Below, piece after piece: positions 52,334-62,800 of a DNA stretch of 64,000 bases; the first letter of the stretch is position 1, and each line of letters begins with the position of its first letter. The position numbers were made by a program, and so were the translations under genes. The notes under the pieces were generated by a model. That model was not told where the DNA came from, ran no database searches, and worked only from the letters and a program-made list of their open reading frames with translations. Location: assembly GCF_030540825.1 (NCBI RefSeq), contig NZ_JAUOEO010000001.1, forward strand, positions 4,477,001-4,541,000, given 5' to 3'. Origin of the DNA: Flavivirga spongiicola. GTDB lineage: Bacteria; Bacteroidota; Bacteroidia; Flavobacteriales; Flavobacteriaceae.

Positions 52334-54784
52334 TTATTCTAAGGTTATGGTCTTATCATTGCCATTGATGGTAAGTGTATAAAGGCCTGTTGTACCATTA
52401 AATAAAAAATTCTTATCAGCAGCATCTTGCTCAGAAAAATTAGTATCTATAGTATAGCCTTCACCTGCATAAAAGGCGTAGTTATTATTGGTATCCCAAG
52501 TGTCAAAAGTTTGGAAAAAACGGAATATACCTCCATTGCTTAAAGCTATTTCGGCAGACCAGATATTTTCAGAACTCTGAGTAAACTCTACGGTATCATC
52601 GTTAAAGCCCCAGCCTCCGGGCACGGCATCACCTACTGCCCAAAGGGATGGCAATTTATCATACTCTTCTAAGGTTATTTTTTTATTATTGGCATTAATG
52701 GTTAAGGTATAAGCACCGGGAGTACCAATAAATCTAAAGTTTTCATCACCACTACCATCATTTTCAAAATTTGCATCTATCTCAAAGCCTTCATTGGCAT
52801 AAAAGGCATAGTTATTATTAGTGTCCCATGTTCCAAAGGTTTGAAAAAAACGGAATACACCTGAGTTTAAATCAAGATTAGCAGTCCATATACCTCCAAA
52901 GGTTTGCGTGAATTCAATGGTGTCATCATTAAAACCCCAACCGCCAGGTACAGCATCACCTACTGTCCATAATGAGGGAAAAGGTCCTGTTCCCAGCAAC
53001 GTAATGGTTTTATCATGATCATTTATTTCTAATACATATTCTCCTATGGTTCCTGTAAATCTGAAGTTTTGATCTCCATCTCCTGCATTTTCTAGATTAG
53101 CATCGATAGTATAACCTTGATCAGCAAAATAAGCATAATTTAAACCACTTGCCCAGTCGTCTTTTATAGTAAAAAACCTGAAAGTGCCAGGAGACAGATT
53201 TACAGTAGCTTTTCTTATTCCGAAAATAGGAGATTCTACCAAGGTAGCGTCGTCAAAACTCCATCCTCCCGGTAAGGTATCTCCTAAAGCATAAAAAGGC
53301 TCTGAAATCACAGGTTCTAACACTATAGTTTTTGCATTATGATCTATTTCTAAAGTATAAAGCCCCTCAGTACCTTCAAAAACAAAATTGTCGTCGCCAT
53401 CACCAACTCCTTTAAGTTTAGCATCTATAGTGTAACCTCTATTAACAAAATATTGGTACCCAATTCCCGAGGTCCAATCGCCTTCAGTTTGAAAAAACCT
53501 AAAGTGACCTTCGGCTAAATTAACTTCGATGCTGTTTGATGTTCCATCACATGTAATTTCAATAGCATTATCCCAATTCCATAAAGCATCTGGCACACCA
53601 TTGCCTAACGCCCAAATACTTGAGCAAGTAATATCTGGCATATAACTATCGTTTAAGGCATTAAGCCCTAAAGTTGGATTTCCATTATTATCAAATAATG
53701 TAGCATTATCCCAATGCGATCCAGAATCTGCCCAAAGCGTACCACAACCTGTTGATACCCATGCTGGTTCCCAGTATACGAAACCAAAACCATTGCCTTC
53801 CTTTATTTCTCTTTTTAAATCTAAAAGAAACTCTAACTGGCCTTGTTGCGTTGCTGGATATACCGATTTACCTAATATATTATTAGCAACATCTGCATTT
53901 TCAGTTGTAAACGGATATGCCGTTTCTACAATCATTACCTTTTTATTGTAACTAGAGCCTAAAGTTACTATGGCATCTGAAACATCTGACACTTGATAAT
54001 CTGACCATTTTGGGTAATATGACACACCAATCCAATCGTAATTTACTATACCATTTTCATTAGCTTGTTCAAACCACCATAAAGCGTTTTCTGGTTGCGC
54101 AATATGTAGCATGATTTGAACTCTTGCCTCATACTTTTTAGAAATGTCTCTTACTGCTTGAATACCCTTATTTAGAAGAAAGGCATTGCGTTCCCAATCA
54201 ATGTCTACCGCTCCTGCTTCTTTGTTTAAAATATTGCTATTTATTTCGTTACCTATTTGAACAATTTCTGGCAATAACTCTTTTGCAGCTAAATTATTTA
54301 AGGTTTCATAGGTATAATTGTATAATCTTTCTCCTAATGCTTCGGTATCATCTACAACATCTAACCAAGCTGAAGGTATTATTTGATTTCCAGGATCTGC
54401 CCAAGTATCAGAATAGTGAAAGTCTAACAAAACATCCATACCTTGTTCTTTAGAACTGCTTATGGTTTTCTCTACATCTTCTATATTAGAATATGCTGTC
54501 CATTCTGAAGGATCGTTCCATAAGCGAACTCTTACCAGATTATTCCCTGCATTTTTAAATATTTCATATGGATTTGCATTATTTCCCGATAAGTCGTTAT
54601 AGCTGGCACCGCAATCTAACATTTCGTTTACATATGAAAGGTCAGACCCGTTGTAGAACTTCTGTTCAAAATTATTTTCAAAATTTATATCCGGATTTTC
54701 AGTATTTATCACTTCATAGGTTTCACAGCCTATACATACAGTGATAAGTATACTGAAAGCTAAATATGTTATAATGTGTTTCAT
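52334..54784 (-). CDS. Surface lipoprotein: GH53 endo-galactanase fused to four SusE/F-like binding modules
   Basis: This 816-residue protein is a lipoprotein (VCIGCETYE, Cys20). The GH53 domain (about 44-390) has DLSYVNEMLDCGASY, LLDFHYSDTWADPGNQ, the acid/base E180 in IVQIGNEINSN and the nucleophile E287 in VMIVETAYPF. From about 395 to the end are four modules of about 105 residues, each with ALWxxGxxxPGGWxxDDAT…FRFFxTxDxWxxxxxYxYFxxxGYTID…GDxNFxFxGTxGxYTLxIxxxxKTI. These are SusE/SusF-type modules, usually found in separate surface glycan-binding proteins. It stands where SusE would stand (16 bp after susD), so this gene appears to combine surface binding and endo-cleavage. Confidence 0.9.
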   Translation of the reverse strand: MKHIITYLAFSILITVCIGCETYEVINTENPDINFENNFEQKFYNGSDLSYVNEMLDCGASYNDLSGNNANPYEIFKNAGNNLVRVRLWNDPSEWTAYSNIEDVEKTISSSKEQGMDVLLDFHYSDTWADPGNQIIPSAWLDVVDDTEALGERLYNYTYETLNNLAAKELLPEIVQIGNEINSNILNKEAGAVDIDWERNAFLLNKGIQAVRDISKKYEARVQIMLHIAQPENALWWFEQANENGIVNYDWIGVSYYPKWSDYQVSDVSDAIVTLGSSYNKKVMIVETAYPFTTENADVANNILGKSVYPATQQGQLEFLLDLKREIKEGNGFGFVYWEPAWVSTGCGTLWADSGSHWDNATLFDNNGNPTLGLNALNDSYMPDITCSSIWALGNGVPDALWNWDNAIEITCDGTSNSIEVNLAEGHFRFFQTEGDWTSGIGYQYFVNRGYTIDAKLKGVGDGDDNFVFEGTEGLYTLEIDHNAKTIVLEPVISEPFYALGDTLPGGWSFDDATLVESPIFGIRKATVNLSPGTFRFFTIKDDWASGLNYAYFADQGYTIDANLENAGDGDQNFRFTGTIGEYVLEINDHDKTITLLGTGPFPSLWTVGDAVPGGWGFNDDTIEFTQTFGGIWTANLDLNSGVFRFFQTFGTWDTNNNYAFYANEGFEIDANFENDGSGDENFRFIGTPGAYTLTINANNKKITLEEYDKLPSLWAVGDAVPGGWGFNDDTVEFTQSSENIWSAEIALSNGGIFRFFQTFDTWDTNNNYAFYAGEGYTIDTNFSEQDAADKNFLFNGTTGLYTLTINGNDKTITLE

Positions 54785-54799
54785 GTGTTTGTTTTTTGT

Positions 54800-56293
54800 T
54801 TAGTAATCTGGATTTTGCTCAATAATGCCATTACCTTCTAGAATGACATCGGATGGTATTGGAAAAAGAATATGTTTTGAACTGGCACTGGTTGCTCCAC
54901 GTTCAACAGCTTTCTCAATAAATTTGCCATGGCGAATTAAGTCTTGCCTTCTATGACCTTCGCAAAACAATTCACGTCCTCTTTCATCTAAAATAGCATC
55001 TCTAAATTGGTCTTGTGTTAGCCCGCTCCATGATGAAACTCCAGCTCTGTCACGCACCTGATTCACATATTGGTAGGCATCTGATGGGCCTCTTTGTTCA
55101 TTAATAGCTTCAGCTACTGATAATAATACATCTGCATATCTGTAAATAACCCAATCCACAGAATAACTCGGGCCATTACCTTGTATGCTTGTATATTTAA
55201 GTGGGATGGCTCCTCTTAATCCATTATCCCTGTCTACAAACTCGCCACCGCTATTTGTATATTCTGAAATAATGGTATTGGTTCTTAGATCGCCATTCTC
55301 AAATTTATCATAAAACTCCCAAGGCATAGAATAACCATACCATCCGCCTCCGCGTTCTATTGATGTAGTTCCTGCTAATCCTTGAGCATACCCTCCAGGA
55401 AATAAATGTTGCATAAACCAATTTGGTACTGCATCATTACTTACTATAGCATAGATAAGCTCATTATTACCAGAAGTAATAAATATATCCTCATAACTAG
55501 AGTTTAATGTATAGGCCCCTGAATTAACAATGTCTTTCCCTATAGCTTCAGCATTAACCCAGGCTTTTTTATGCATATAGAGTTTTAATAGTAATGTTCT
55601 GGCTAATCCTTTTGAAGCTCTACCCCAATCTCCTGTACCGTTGTATTTTTCCGGTAATTCTTCTGTGCTAATAGCATCTAGTAAATCTTGTTCTATAACA
55701 CCAGTGTATGCATCATCTGACCACCTTGGAGTAATGTCTGTATCACTTAATGTTTCAGGGTCAATTTTTGCATTTACTGGTCCAAAGAAATCGTATAGTA
55801 TATACATTAGCCATGCACGCAATGTTTTTGCTTCTGCTAAATATCTATTTTTTATTAAATTGTTTACCGACGACTTTTCAATTTTGTCAATAATATCTGT
55901 TGCTCTAGCCACATATCTGATTCTGGAATAGGCAGAAGCACCAGTTCCAGAAAATGTAGCTGGACCCCAAGTGAAGTTTAAAATATCAGCGTCCCAATCA
56001 TTCCAAAGCTCATCAGTAGTTAGCATACTTCTCATTACATAAGTTCGGTTGTTTGCATTATAGAGGTTGGCATACCAAATGCCTACTCCAGGATCTTCTG
56101 CACCCCAGTCTATAGAGAAAGAACTATATAATGCTACTAATGCTGCATTAAAATCTTTTTCCGTCTGAAAGAAATTTTCAGGCGTTAAATCACTAAAGAC
56201 TTTTGATTCTAACTCATCTTCACAGCCCACTGTTAGCATAAAAAGAGCGAATAAGAACGATAAAATTAATACATTTTTAAATCTATTTTTCAT
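54800..56293 (-). CDS. SusD/RagB-family nutrient-binding outer-membrane lipoprotein
   Basis: The 497-residue lipoprotein has a signal with lipobox (LTVGCEDELES, Cys24), followed by SusD-like helices with TPR-type packing (DLTPENFFQTEKDFNAAL; AKTLRAWLMYILYDFFGP) and a C-terminal RagB/SusD domain (LRTNTIISEY; VIYRYADVLLSVAEAINE; ILDERGRELFCEGHRRQDLI). It forms the lid of the SusC importer and binds galactan oligosaccharides at the surface. It lies 18 bp after susC and 16 bp before the GH53 fusion. Family assignment is secure; ligand is inferred from linked enzymes. Confidence 0.95.
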   Translation of the reverse strand: MKNRFKNVLILSFLFALFMLTVGCEDELESKVFSDLTPENFFQTEKDFNAALVALYSSFSIDWGAEDPGVGIWYANLYNANNRTYVMRSMLTTDELWNDWDADILNFTWGPATFSGTGASAYSRIRYVARATDIIDKIEKSSVNNLIKNRYLAEAKTLRAWLMYILYDFFGPVNAKIDPETLSDTDITPRWSDDAYTGVIEQDLLDAISTEELPEKYNGTGDWGRASKGLARTLLLKLYMHKKAWVNAEAIGKDIVNSGAYTLNSSYEDIFITSGNNELIYAIVSNDAVPNWFMQHLFPGGYAQGLAGTTSIERGGGWYGYSMPWEFYDKFENGDLRTNTIISEYTNSGGEFVDRDNGLRGAIPLKYTSIQGNGPSYSVDWVIYRYADVLLSVAEAINEQRGPSDAYQYVNQVRDRAGVSSWSGLTQDQFRDAILDERGRELFCEGHRRQDLIRHGKFIEKAVERGATSASSKHILFPIPSDVILEGNGIIEQNPDY

Positions 56294-56310
56294 AATGTCT
56301 TTTTTTTAGT

Positions 56311-59300
56311 TTAAAATTGAATATCAACTCCTATTGTTGATGATAAGGCTTGAGGGTAGGGATTAGTAGTATCTAACTCTGGATCAAACCCATCATAATC
56401 AGTAAATAGGGCTACATTTTGTAAATCCACAAAAAATCGAAGCTTATTAAATGGTAGTTTTGAATCATCTGCTATAGGAAGGTTATACCCTAAATTGATA
56501 TTCTTGATTCTTAAAAAACTGGTTTTTTTCAATAAGAAATCGGTATTACCCGCTGGATTATTTCCGCTGTAAGGGTTTGAGGCTATTCCAGGTAAAAACC
56601 CATTAGGGTTGTCAAAAGACCATATATCTTTTACACTAGTAAGGGTGTTTGAGGGCGTTGAGTTAGATAACCTAAAAGAATTTGGGTACAACCCAAAACC
56701 TCTAGGTGCTCCGGCATTACCATAAGCAAAAGCTCTTAATGTGAAGTTTTTGTATCTAAAATTGGTGCCTATACCAAAATTTACTCTTGGTCCCCATGTA
56801 CCTAACTTAACCACATCTTTTACATCTAAAACACCATCATTATTTTGGTCTATAAATCTAACATTACCAGGGAATGCTCCTGCCATGTAGTTTGGTACTT
56901 CTTCTAATGATCTTATAATACCATCGGTTTCCCAACCATAAAAATCACCTAATTGGTCATTTTCACCAACATACTCTGGTAAAGTGACATTAGGGTTACG
57001 TTCTACCCATTCTGATCTACTGGTTGTAAAGGTGAAGTTTGTACTCCATTCAAAGTTCTCTGTTAGAACATTAGTTGTATTTAAGGCAACATCAATTCCT
57101 CTTGCTCTTGTAGAGCCAACATTTGTAACTACTCTACCTACCGCATTGTTTGATGGTAAAGGGTCAAAATCTATTAAATCCTTTGCCTTTTTTTCATAAA
57201 GTTCTACACTTCCACTTACTCTATCATTAAAAAAGCCAAAGTCTAAACCGATATCAATACTAGTGTTGGTTTCCCATTTAAAATCAGGATTTGCTACTTG
57301 TGATAGTACAACTCCTGGTTGTACGGTATTACCAAATGTAAACTCGCCACTAATACCGTAAAGTTGAAATGCATTATTTGCCAATACGACATTACCTACT
57401 TCTCCATATCCTATTCTAAGCTTTAAATTTGATACTTTGGTGTTTTCTAAAAAGGGCTCTTCGCTAATTCTCCATGCTGCCGATATCCCTGGGAATATAC
57501 CCCATTTGTTGTTGTCTGAAAAATTACTGGCACCATCTCGTCTTATTACACCGTTAAGAATATATTTCCCATTAATGCTATAGTTAATTCTGGCAAACTG
57601 TGAGAGTCTGGTTGTTTCAAACTTAAACGAATTTTGCTTGTTACGTAGCAATTGGTCTGCGATACCTACATTATCTGCACCTAATGCATCTGTAAAAAAG
57701 CCAACAGCTTGAAGGCTAAACCCATCGCTTAATGTTTTATAAACACCCGCTCCTAACACCGCTGATAATGTGCTGTTTTTAAAAGATTTCGAATATGAAA
57801 AATACGCTTCGCCAGTATATGCATCATTTCTATTGGTAGCTAATTGTGCCACACCATCAGGGAGTTGTGCATTTTCTACTATTGATGGCATAAAGAATTT
57901 TCGTGTAGAGGTTGTTCTATCCATACTACCTACCATGGTTAACGACAATTCATCAAATAGTGTAATATCTAGTTTTGGAGTTATTGAAAACCTATTGGTC
58001 CTTAAATCATCATCAATTTCCAAAAAGGCAAAAGGATTTGTTATTAATGTGTTATATGTTCTGGAAAAGCTTCCATCTGCTTCTCTTACAGGAATGTTAG
58101 GTGCAAATGCATAAGCTGCTTGTAGCATATTAAATTTTTCACTACCTCCAGAATTGGCGCCTGTTGATGCATTGTTACTATTAATTTGACTGAGGTTTGT
58201 TTTTAGGTTAAGATTAAATCGTTCTCCCAGTTTTTGGATTATGTTAAATCTAGCAGTATATCTTTGAAAATCTGAATTTTTTAAAATGGCATCACTACCA
58301 TAATAATTAAAAGAAGAAAATATTTTAGTGTTTTCATTTCCACTACTTATTGAAAGATTATGTTCTTGAATAAAGCCTGATTTAATTAACCCATTTACAT
58401 AGTCAACACCAGATCCAGCATTATCAATATCGTTTTGAGAAAAGAAAGGCGAGACCCCATTAACTGGTACATTTTGAGCTCCATAAGGCGCGTACTTATT
58501 ATCAAAAAGGTATTTGTCATAGGCTAACCTGTTATGCTGCCTCATAAAATCTTCAGCATTCAAAAACCCTAGATAATCCTTAGGTGTTTGTACGGTTGTA
58601 GATACTCTATAATCTACCGTGGTTTTTCCCACTTTTCCTTTTTTTGTTGTTATAAATATAACGCCATTAGCAGCTGCAGACCCATAGATGGCTGTTGTAC
58701 TGGCATCTTTAATAACATCAACAGATTCTATATCAGCCGGATTAATAGTTGATAAAGGACTTCTATCTACACCTCCGAAAAAACCAAGATCAGAAGCATC
58801 TAAACCTGGTTCTGGAGAATTATTTATAATAGGGACACCATCAACTACATAAAGAGGTTCTCCGCTACCTCTTGGTGATATGTCTGCTCTTATATTAGCA
58901 CTTACACGGGCTCCAGGTTGTGCGGTACTTAATCCCAGGTTTAAACCAGCAACTCTTCCTTGAAGCATTTGGTCTACGGAGGTATTGGCGGCTTGTTGAA
59001 TGTCAGCTACTTTAATGTTAGCGACTGAACCAGTTGTTTCTTTAATGCTTGAGGTTCCATATCCAATAACGACAACTTCATCAAGTTGTGCAGTGTCTTC
59101 TTCTAAAGTAATAGAGAATGTTTTTTGACCATTTACAGCAACTTCCTTATCTATAAAACCTAAGTAAGAAATTAAAAGTGTAGCATTTTCTGATGAAACG
59201 GTCAATGTAAAGTTTCCGTCAAAATCTGATTGTGTTCCATTTGTTGTACCTTTTTCTATAATATTGGCCCCAGGTAATGGTTGTCCGTTATTATCTGCGA

Positions 59301-59475
59301 TTATACCGTTAACCGTATAATTTTGATTTATAATTTTAGGGCTAGTTGTTTTGTTACTGTCTTTGGCTTGAATACTTGATACTGAGAGTAATAATATAAA
59401 GGCTGTAAGATTGAGTTTTAAGTTTAGTTTAGAGAAGTTAAATTGTTTTAACCTCCTAGCTTTCGTTTTTTTCAT
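56311..59475 (-). CDS. SusC/RagA-family TonB-dependent outer-membrane transporter
   Basis: The 1054-residue protein has a signal peptide (about 20-40, ending SIQAKDS). A carboxypeptidase-regulatory-like domain (about 52-130; VNGIIADNNGQPLPGANIIE…SDFDGNFTLTV) is followed by a TonB box (DEVVVIGYGT, about 133-142), a plug (about 150-260; PLYVVDGVPI, DVIKDASTTAIYGSAAANGV) and a C-terminal beta barrel. It imports galactan oligosaccharides into the periplasm with energy from TonB-ExbBD. It is the first gene of the import operon, 411 bp downstream of the regulator gene. Confidence 0.95.
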   Translation of the reverse strand: MKKTKARRLKQFNFSKLNLKLNLTAFILLLSVSSIQAKDSNKTTSPKIINQNYTVNGIIADNNGQPLPGANIIEKGTTNGTQSDFDGNFTLTVSSENATLLISYLGFIDKEVAVNGQKTFSITLEEDTAQLDEVVVIGYGTSSIKETTGSVANIKVADIQQAANTSVDQMLQGRVAGLNLGLSTAQPGARVSANIRADISPRGSGEPLYVVDGVPIINNSPEPGLDASDLGFFGGVDRSPLSTINPADIESVDVIKDASTTAIYGSAAANGVIFITTKKGKVGKTTVDYRVSTTVQTPKDYLGFLNAEDFMRQHNRLAYDKYLFDNKYAPYGAQNVPVNGVSPFFSQNDIDNAGSGVDYVNGLIKSGFIQEHNLSISSGNENTKIFSSFNYYGSDAILKNSDFQRYTARFNIIQKLGERFNLNLKTNLSQINSNNASTGANSGGSEKFNMLQAAYAFAPNIPVREADGSFSRTYNTLITNPFAFLEIDDDLRTNRFSITPKLDITLFDELSLTMVGSMDRTTSTRKFFMPSIVENAQLPDGVAQLATNRNDAYTGEAYFSYSKSFKNSTLSAVLGAGVYKTLSDGFSLQAVGFFTDALGADNVGIADQLLRNKQNSFKFETTRLSQFARINYSINGKYILNGVIRRDGASNFSDNNKWGIFPGISAAWRISEEPFLENTKVSNLKLRIGYGEVGNVVLANNAFQLYGISGEFTFGNTVQPGVVLSQVANPDFKWETNTSIDIGLDFGFFNDRVSGSVELYEKKAKDLIDFDPLPSNNAVGRVVTNVGSTRARGIDVALNTTNVLTENFEWSTNFTFTTSRSEWVERNPNVTLPEYVGENDQLGDFYGWETDGIIRSLEEVPNYMAGAFPGNVRFIDQNNDGVLDVKDVVKLGTWGPRVNFGIGTNFRYKNFTLRAFAYGNAGAPRGFGLYPNSFRLSNSTPSNTLTSVKDIWSFDNPNGFLPGIASNPYSGNNPAGNTDFLLKKTSFLRIKNINLGYNLPIADDSKLPFNKLRFFVDLQNVALFTDYDGFDPELDTTNPYPQALSSTIGVDIQF

Positions 59476-59886
59476 CCGTTTATTTTTATTGTTTTTAACA
59501 GGTCAGATGTAACTTGCCATTAAACGTTTTGATTAGTTAATTTTTGTTTTACGGCTCATTTCATACTAATTAGAATAATTTTCCTCAATTATTTTTTTTA
59601 AGTTCATTAAAGTTTAGAACCCAATTCGTGTAAAATTCATGTCATATATATTGGTTTAAAGTTGTTTTGCTTTCTTGGTTAATAAAATGACTTATAGAAT
59701 TATAAAGTGATAAAGGAAACCGATTATAGATCTCCTTTATAAACCAAAATTAAAAAAACTGACTTGTTATTTTTTATTTAGGATAAATCAATTATTAACC
59801 CACTGCAAGTAACTTATTGTATGAGACAATAAGGGGTGATGAATTCATTTGCGCAGGGGTAAGAATTCGTTTTTCTTATGAAGGAC
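59476..59886. other. Control region between the hybrid regulator gene and susC
   Basis: No gene. A hairpin CTTATTGT / ACAATAAG at 59813-59833 lies 54 bp past the regulator stop and may terminate it. The susC promoter must be within this stretch, read on the minus strand, but no clear -33/-7 pair or AraC-type direct repeat could be fixed by eye. Confidence 0.5.
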
Positions 59887-62800
59887 CTATTGTTTCTGTA
59901 GGAAAGATGAAGGGGTTTTGCCAAAACGCTGTTTGAAAAGCTTGCTAAAATACTTCCGGTCGGAATAGCCTACATAATAACACGCATCTGCAACTGTATA
60001 CCCTTTTTGTATGAGCAGTTGTTTAGCTGTTTTTAGTTTGTAGTCTCTAACATATTCAATCAAAGACAGGTTGGTTAACGATTTTAGTTTTTTATAAATT
60101 ACAGAATGACTCATACCTAATTCTTGAGAAACAAAATCGGCTTTTAGTGCATCAGAATCTATATGCTTTTCAATTAATTGTCCTAATTTTTGAAGAAACT
60201 CCTGATCTGTTTTGTTTTTAGCTAATTCGCTAATAGGCATAATATCTTCAGAGAGAAACCTTTTGTGCAATAACGTTCTGTTTTTTATTAGGTTTTTAAT
60301 TCTGGTACGAAGTAATAATTCATTAAATGGTTTAGTTACATATTCGTCTGCACCGGTATTAAAGCCTTCCATTTGATTTATTAATGATGCTCTGGCGGTT
60401 AACAATACTATGGGAATATGACTGGTTAAAATGTTTGTTTTTAATTCTTGAGTTAATTCAATGCCATTCATAACAGGCATCATAATATCACTTATCATAA
60501 GATCTGGTAAATGGGTTCTAGCAATTTCTAAACCTTCTTTCCCATTGTTGGCTTCTAAAATATTGTACTCATCGGAAAGTAACTCTATAATATAGGCTCT
60601 AATATCCTTATTGTCTTCAACAATCAATAGTGTTTGTTCTTTAACTATATCAGTGTTTGAAGGCAGATTTTTAGTTTCTTTTTGTTTATCAACCAAATAA
60701 TTTTCAATGCGTTCTGCATCAGATTCATGTCCTCCTAATTCACTTTCTTTAAAATGATTTTTTCCTTTTTTCAGTACAATTGTAAATGTAGTTCCTAATC
60801 CTTTTTTACTTTCAACTTGGATGTCTCCATGGTGCAAGGCTATAATTTCTTTTGAGATGGATAGGCCTAAACCAAAACCAGTGGCTTTAAAACTATTTAT
60901 TGTTTCAGTTTGGTAGAATCTATTAAAGATCTTTGAAAGTTGTTTTTTAGAAATTCCTATACCTTCATCTTTTAAAATTAATGTAGCATTTTTCTCTGTT
61001 TCAGAAAGTGTGAGATTAATAGCCCCTCCTTTTCCTGTAAATTTAAAAGCATTAGATAATAAATTATAAAGCACTTTGTCCATTTGGTTTTTGTCGAACC
61101 ATAAGGGGGTTTGTAAATTAGAACTATTAAAAGAAAAATCAATATGCTTTTGTTTTGCTATTTCAGAAAAAGACAAATACGTTTCTTCACAAAATTGCAC
61201 CCAATCTTCTTTTGTTACTTTTAATTGAATTTTGTTATGTTCAAGCTTTCTAAAATCTAACAGTTCATTTACTAAATTCAATAAATGCTTAGCATTCTTT
61301 GTTAAGGTATTTACAGGGTTTAGTTGCTTTTCCTCTTTAAAGGTGTTAATCTGTAAAAGCCTATTTATAGACCCTAAAATGAGGGTGACAGGTGTTCTTA
61401 TTTCATGAGATATATTGGTGAAAAATTGTTGTTTTAAGTTGTATAGCTCAATATCTTTTTCGTGAGTTAATCGTTCTAATTCTAAATTAGATTTCATTTT
61501 CTCCCAGGCAATAATATATTTTCGAAATAGGTAGAAAGCAAAAAGGATAAATAAGCCATAAATTAAAAAGGCCCACCATTCCAGCCAAAATGGTTTCAAT
61601 ATATCTACTTTTATAGACGTCGCTTCTTCTCCCCAGTCACTTCCAGAAGTTTTACTTTTTACTTTAAAAATATAGTCACCAGGTGCAAGGTTAGTATAAG
61701 TTACTGTTTTGTCTTTGCCAATAGTCCTCCAGTCTTTGTCAAAATTCTCTAATTTAATGGCATAATCACAATTTGCAGAAAAAGGAAATGCCATAGCGGC
61801 AAACTCAAATGTAATAACATCCAAATTGTGCTTTAAAGTTAAAGATTCTGCTAGAGTAATGTTCTTTTTTAAAACTTCATTTTCTCCTATTGGTACCTCT
61901 TTATTAAAAAGTTTAAAGTTGGTGAGTTTTACTTTTGGGTTTATGTTTTTAGTAAGTATCGTTTTTGGATTAAATCTAACGAGCCCTTTAGAGCCGCCAA
62001 AATACAATAGCCCCTTTTCGTCTTTAAAAGCTGCATTTATATGGTACTCTCCAAAAAGCTTTGAGAAACTTTTAAAACTATTTGTATCGTAGTTATAATT
62101 AAAAATACCTTGTTTGGTACTAAACCATATTTGGCCATCATTATCTTCTATAATAGACGTTATGGTTTGATATCGAATATTTTCTTTTTTCTCAAAGCGA
62201 TTAATTTGCCCCGTCTTTTCATTGTATAAATTAAGTCCCTCTCCTGAGGTTCCTATCCATAGGTTTTCTTTTGAATCTTTTAGAATAGTATTGATATAAT
62301 CACTACTAATTGAATTTGGGTTGTTTTCTGAGTATCTAAATTGTTTAGTCTGCTTTGTTTTAGTATTAAATAAATTAACACCGCCTCCAAAAGTTGCTAA
62401 CCATAAGGAGTCTCCTTCTTTTTGTATGGAAATGATGTTATTACTGCTTAGAGAAAGCGAGTCTTCCTCTTGCTTTTGAAAGCTATTGAATTCTTTTGTT
62501 TTAGTATTTAAGTAATTTAAACCACCTCCCCAAGTTGCAATCCATAAATTATTAGTATCATCTTCAATAACATAACGAACATCATTATAGCTTAGTGATT
62601 TAGTGTTTCCTGTTTCGTGTTTATACTGTGTAAAAGCTTCTGTTTTAGGGTTAAAATTAATAAGGCCATTTACAAAAGTCCCTATCCAAAAGGTTTGGTC
62701 GCTTCCTTTTTTAATAAATTGAATGTAATCACCTCCAATTGATTTTTTATTATCCTTACTGTAGCGTTTAATACTGGCTTTATCATCCTGTAAAATAGAA

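Noticed and set aside
59476..59600. Search for a -33/-7 promoter and AraC-type half sites before susC
   Set aside because: Several AT-rich partial matches exist, but none is better than chance by eye, so no promoter is called.
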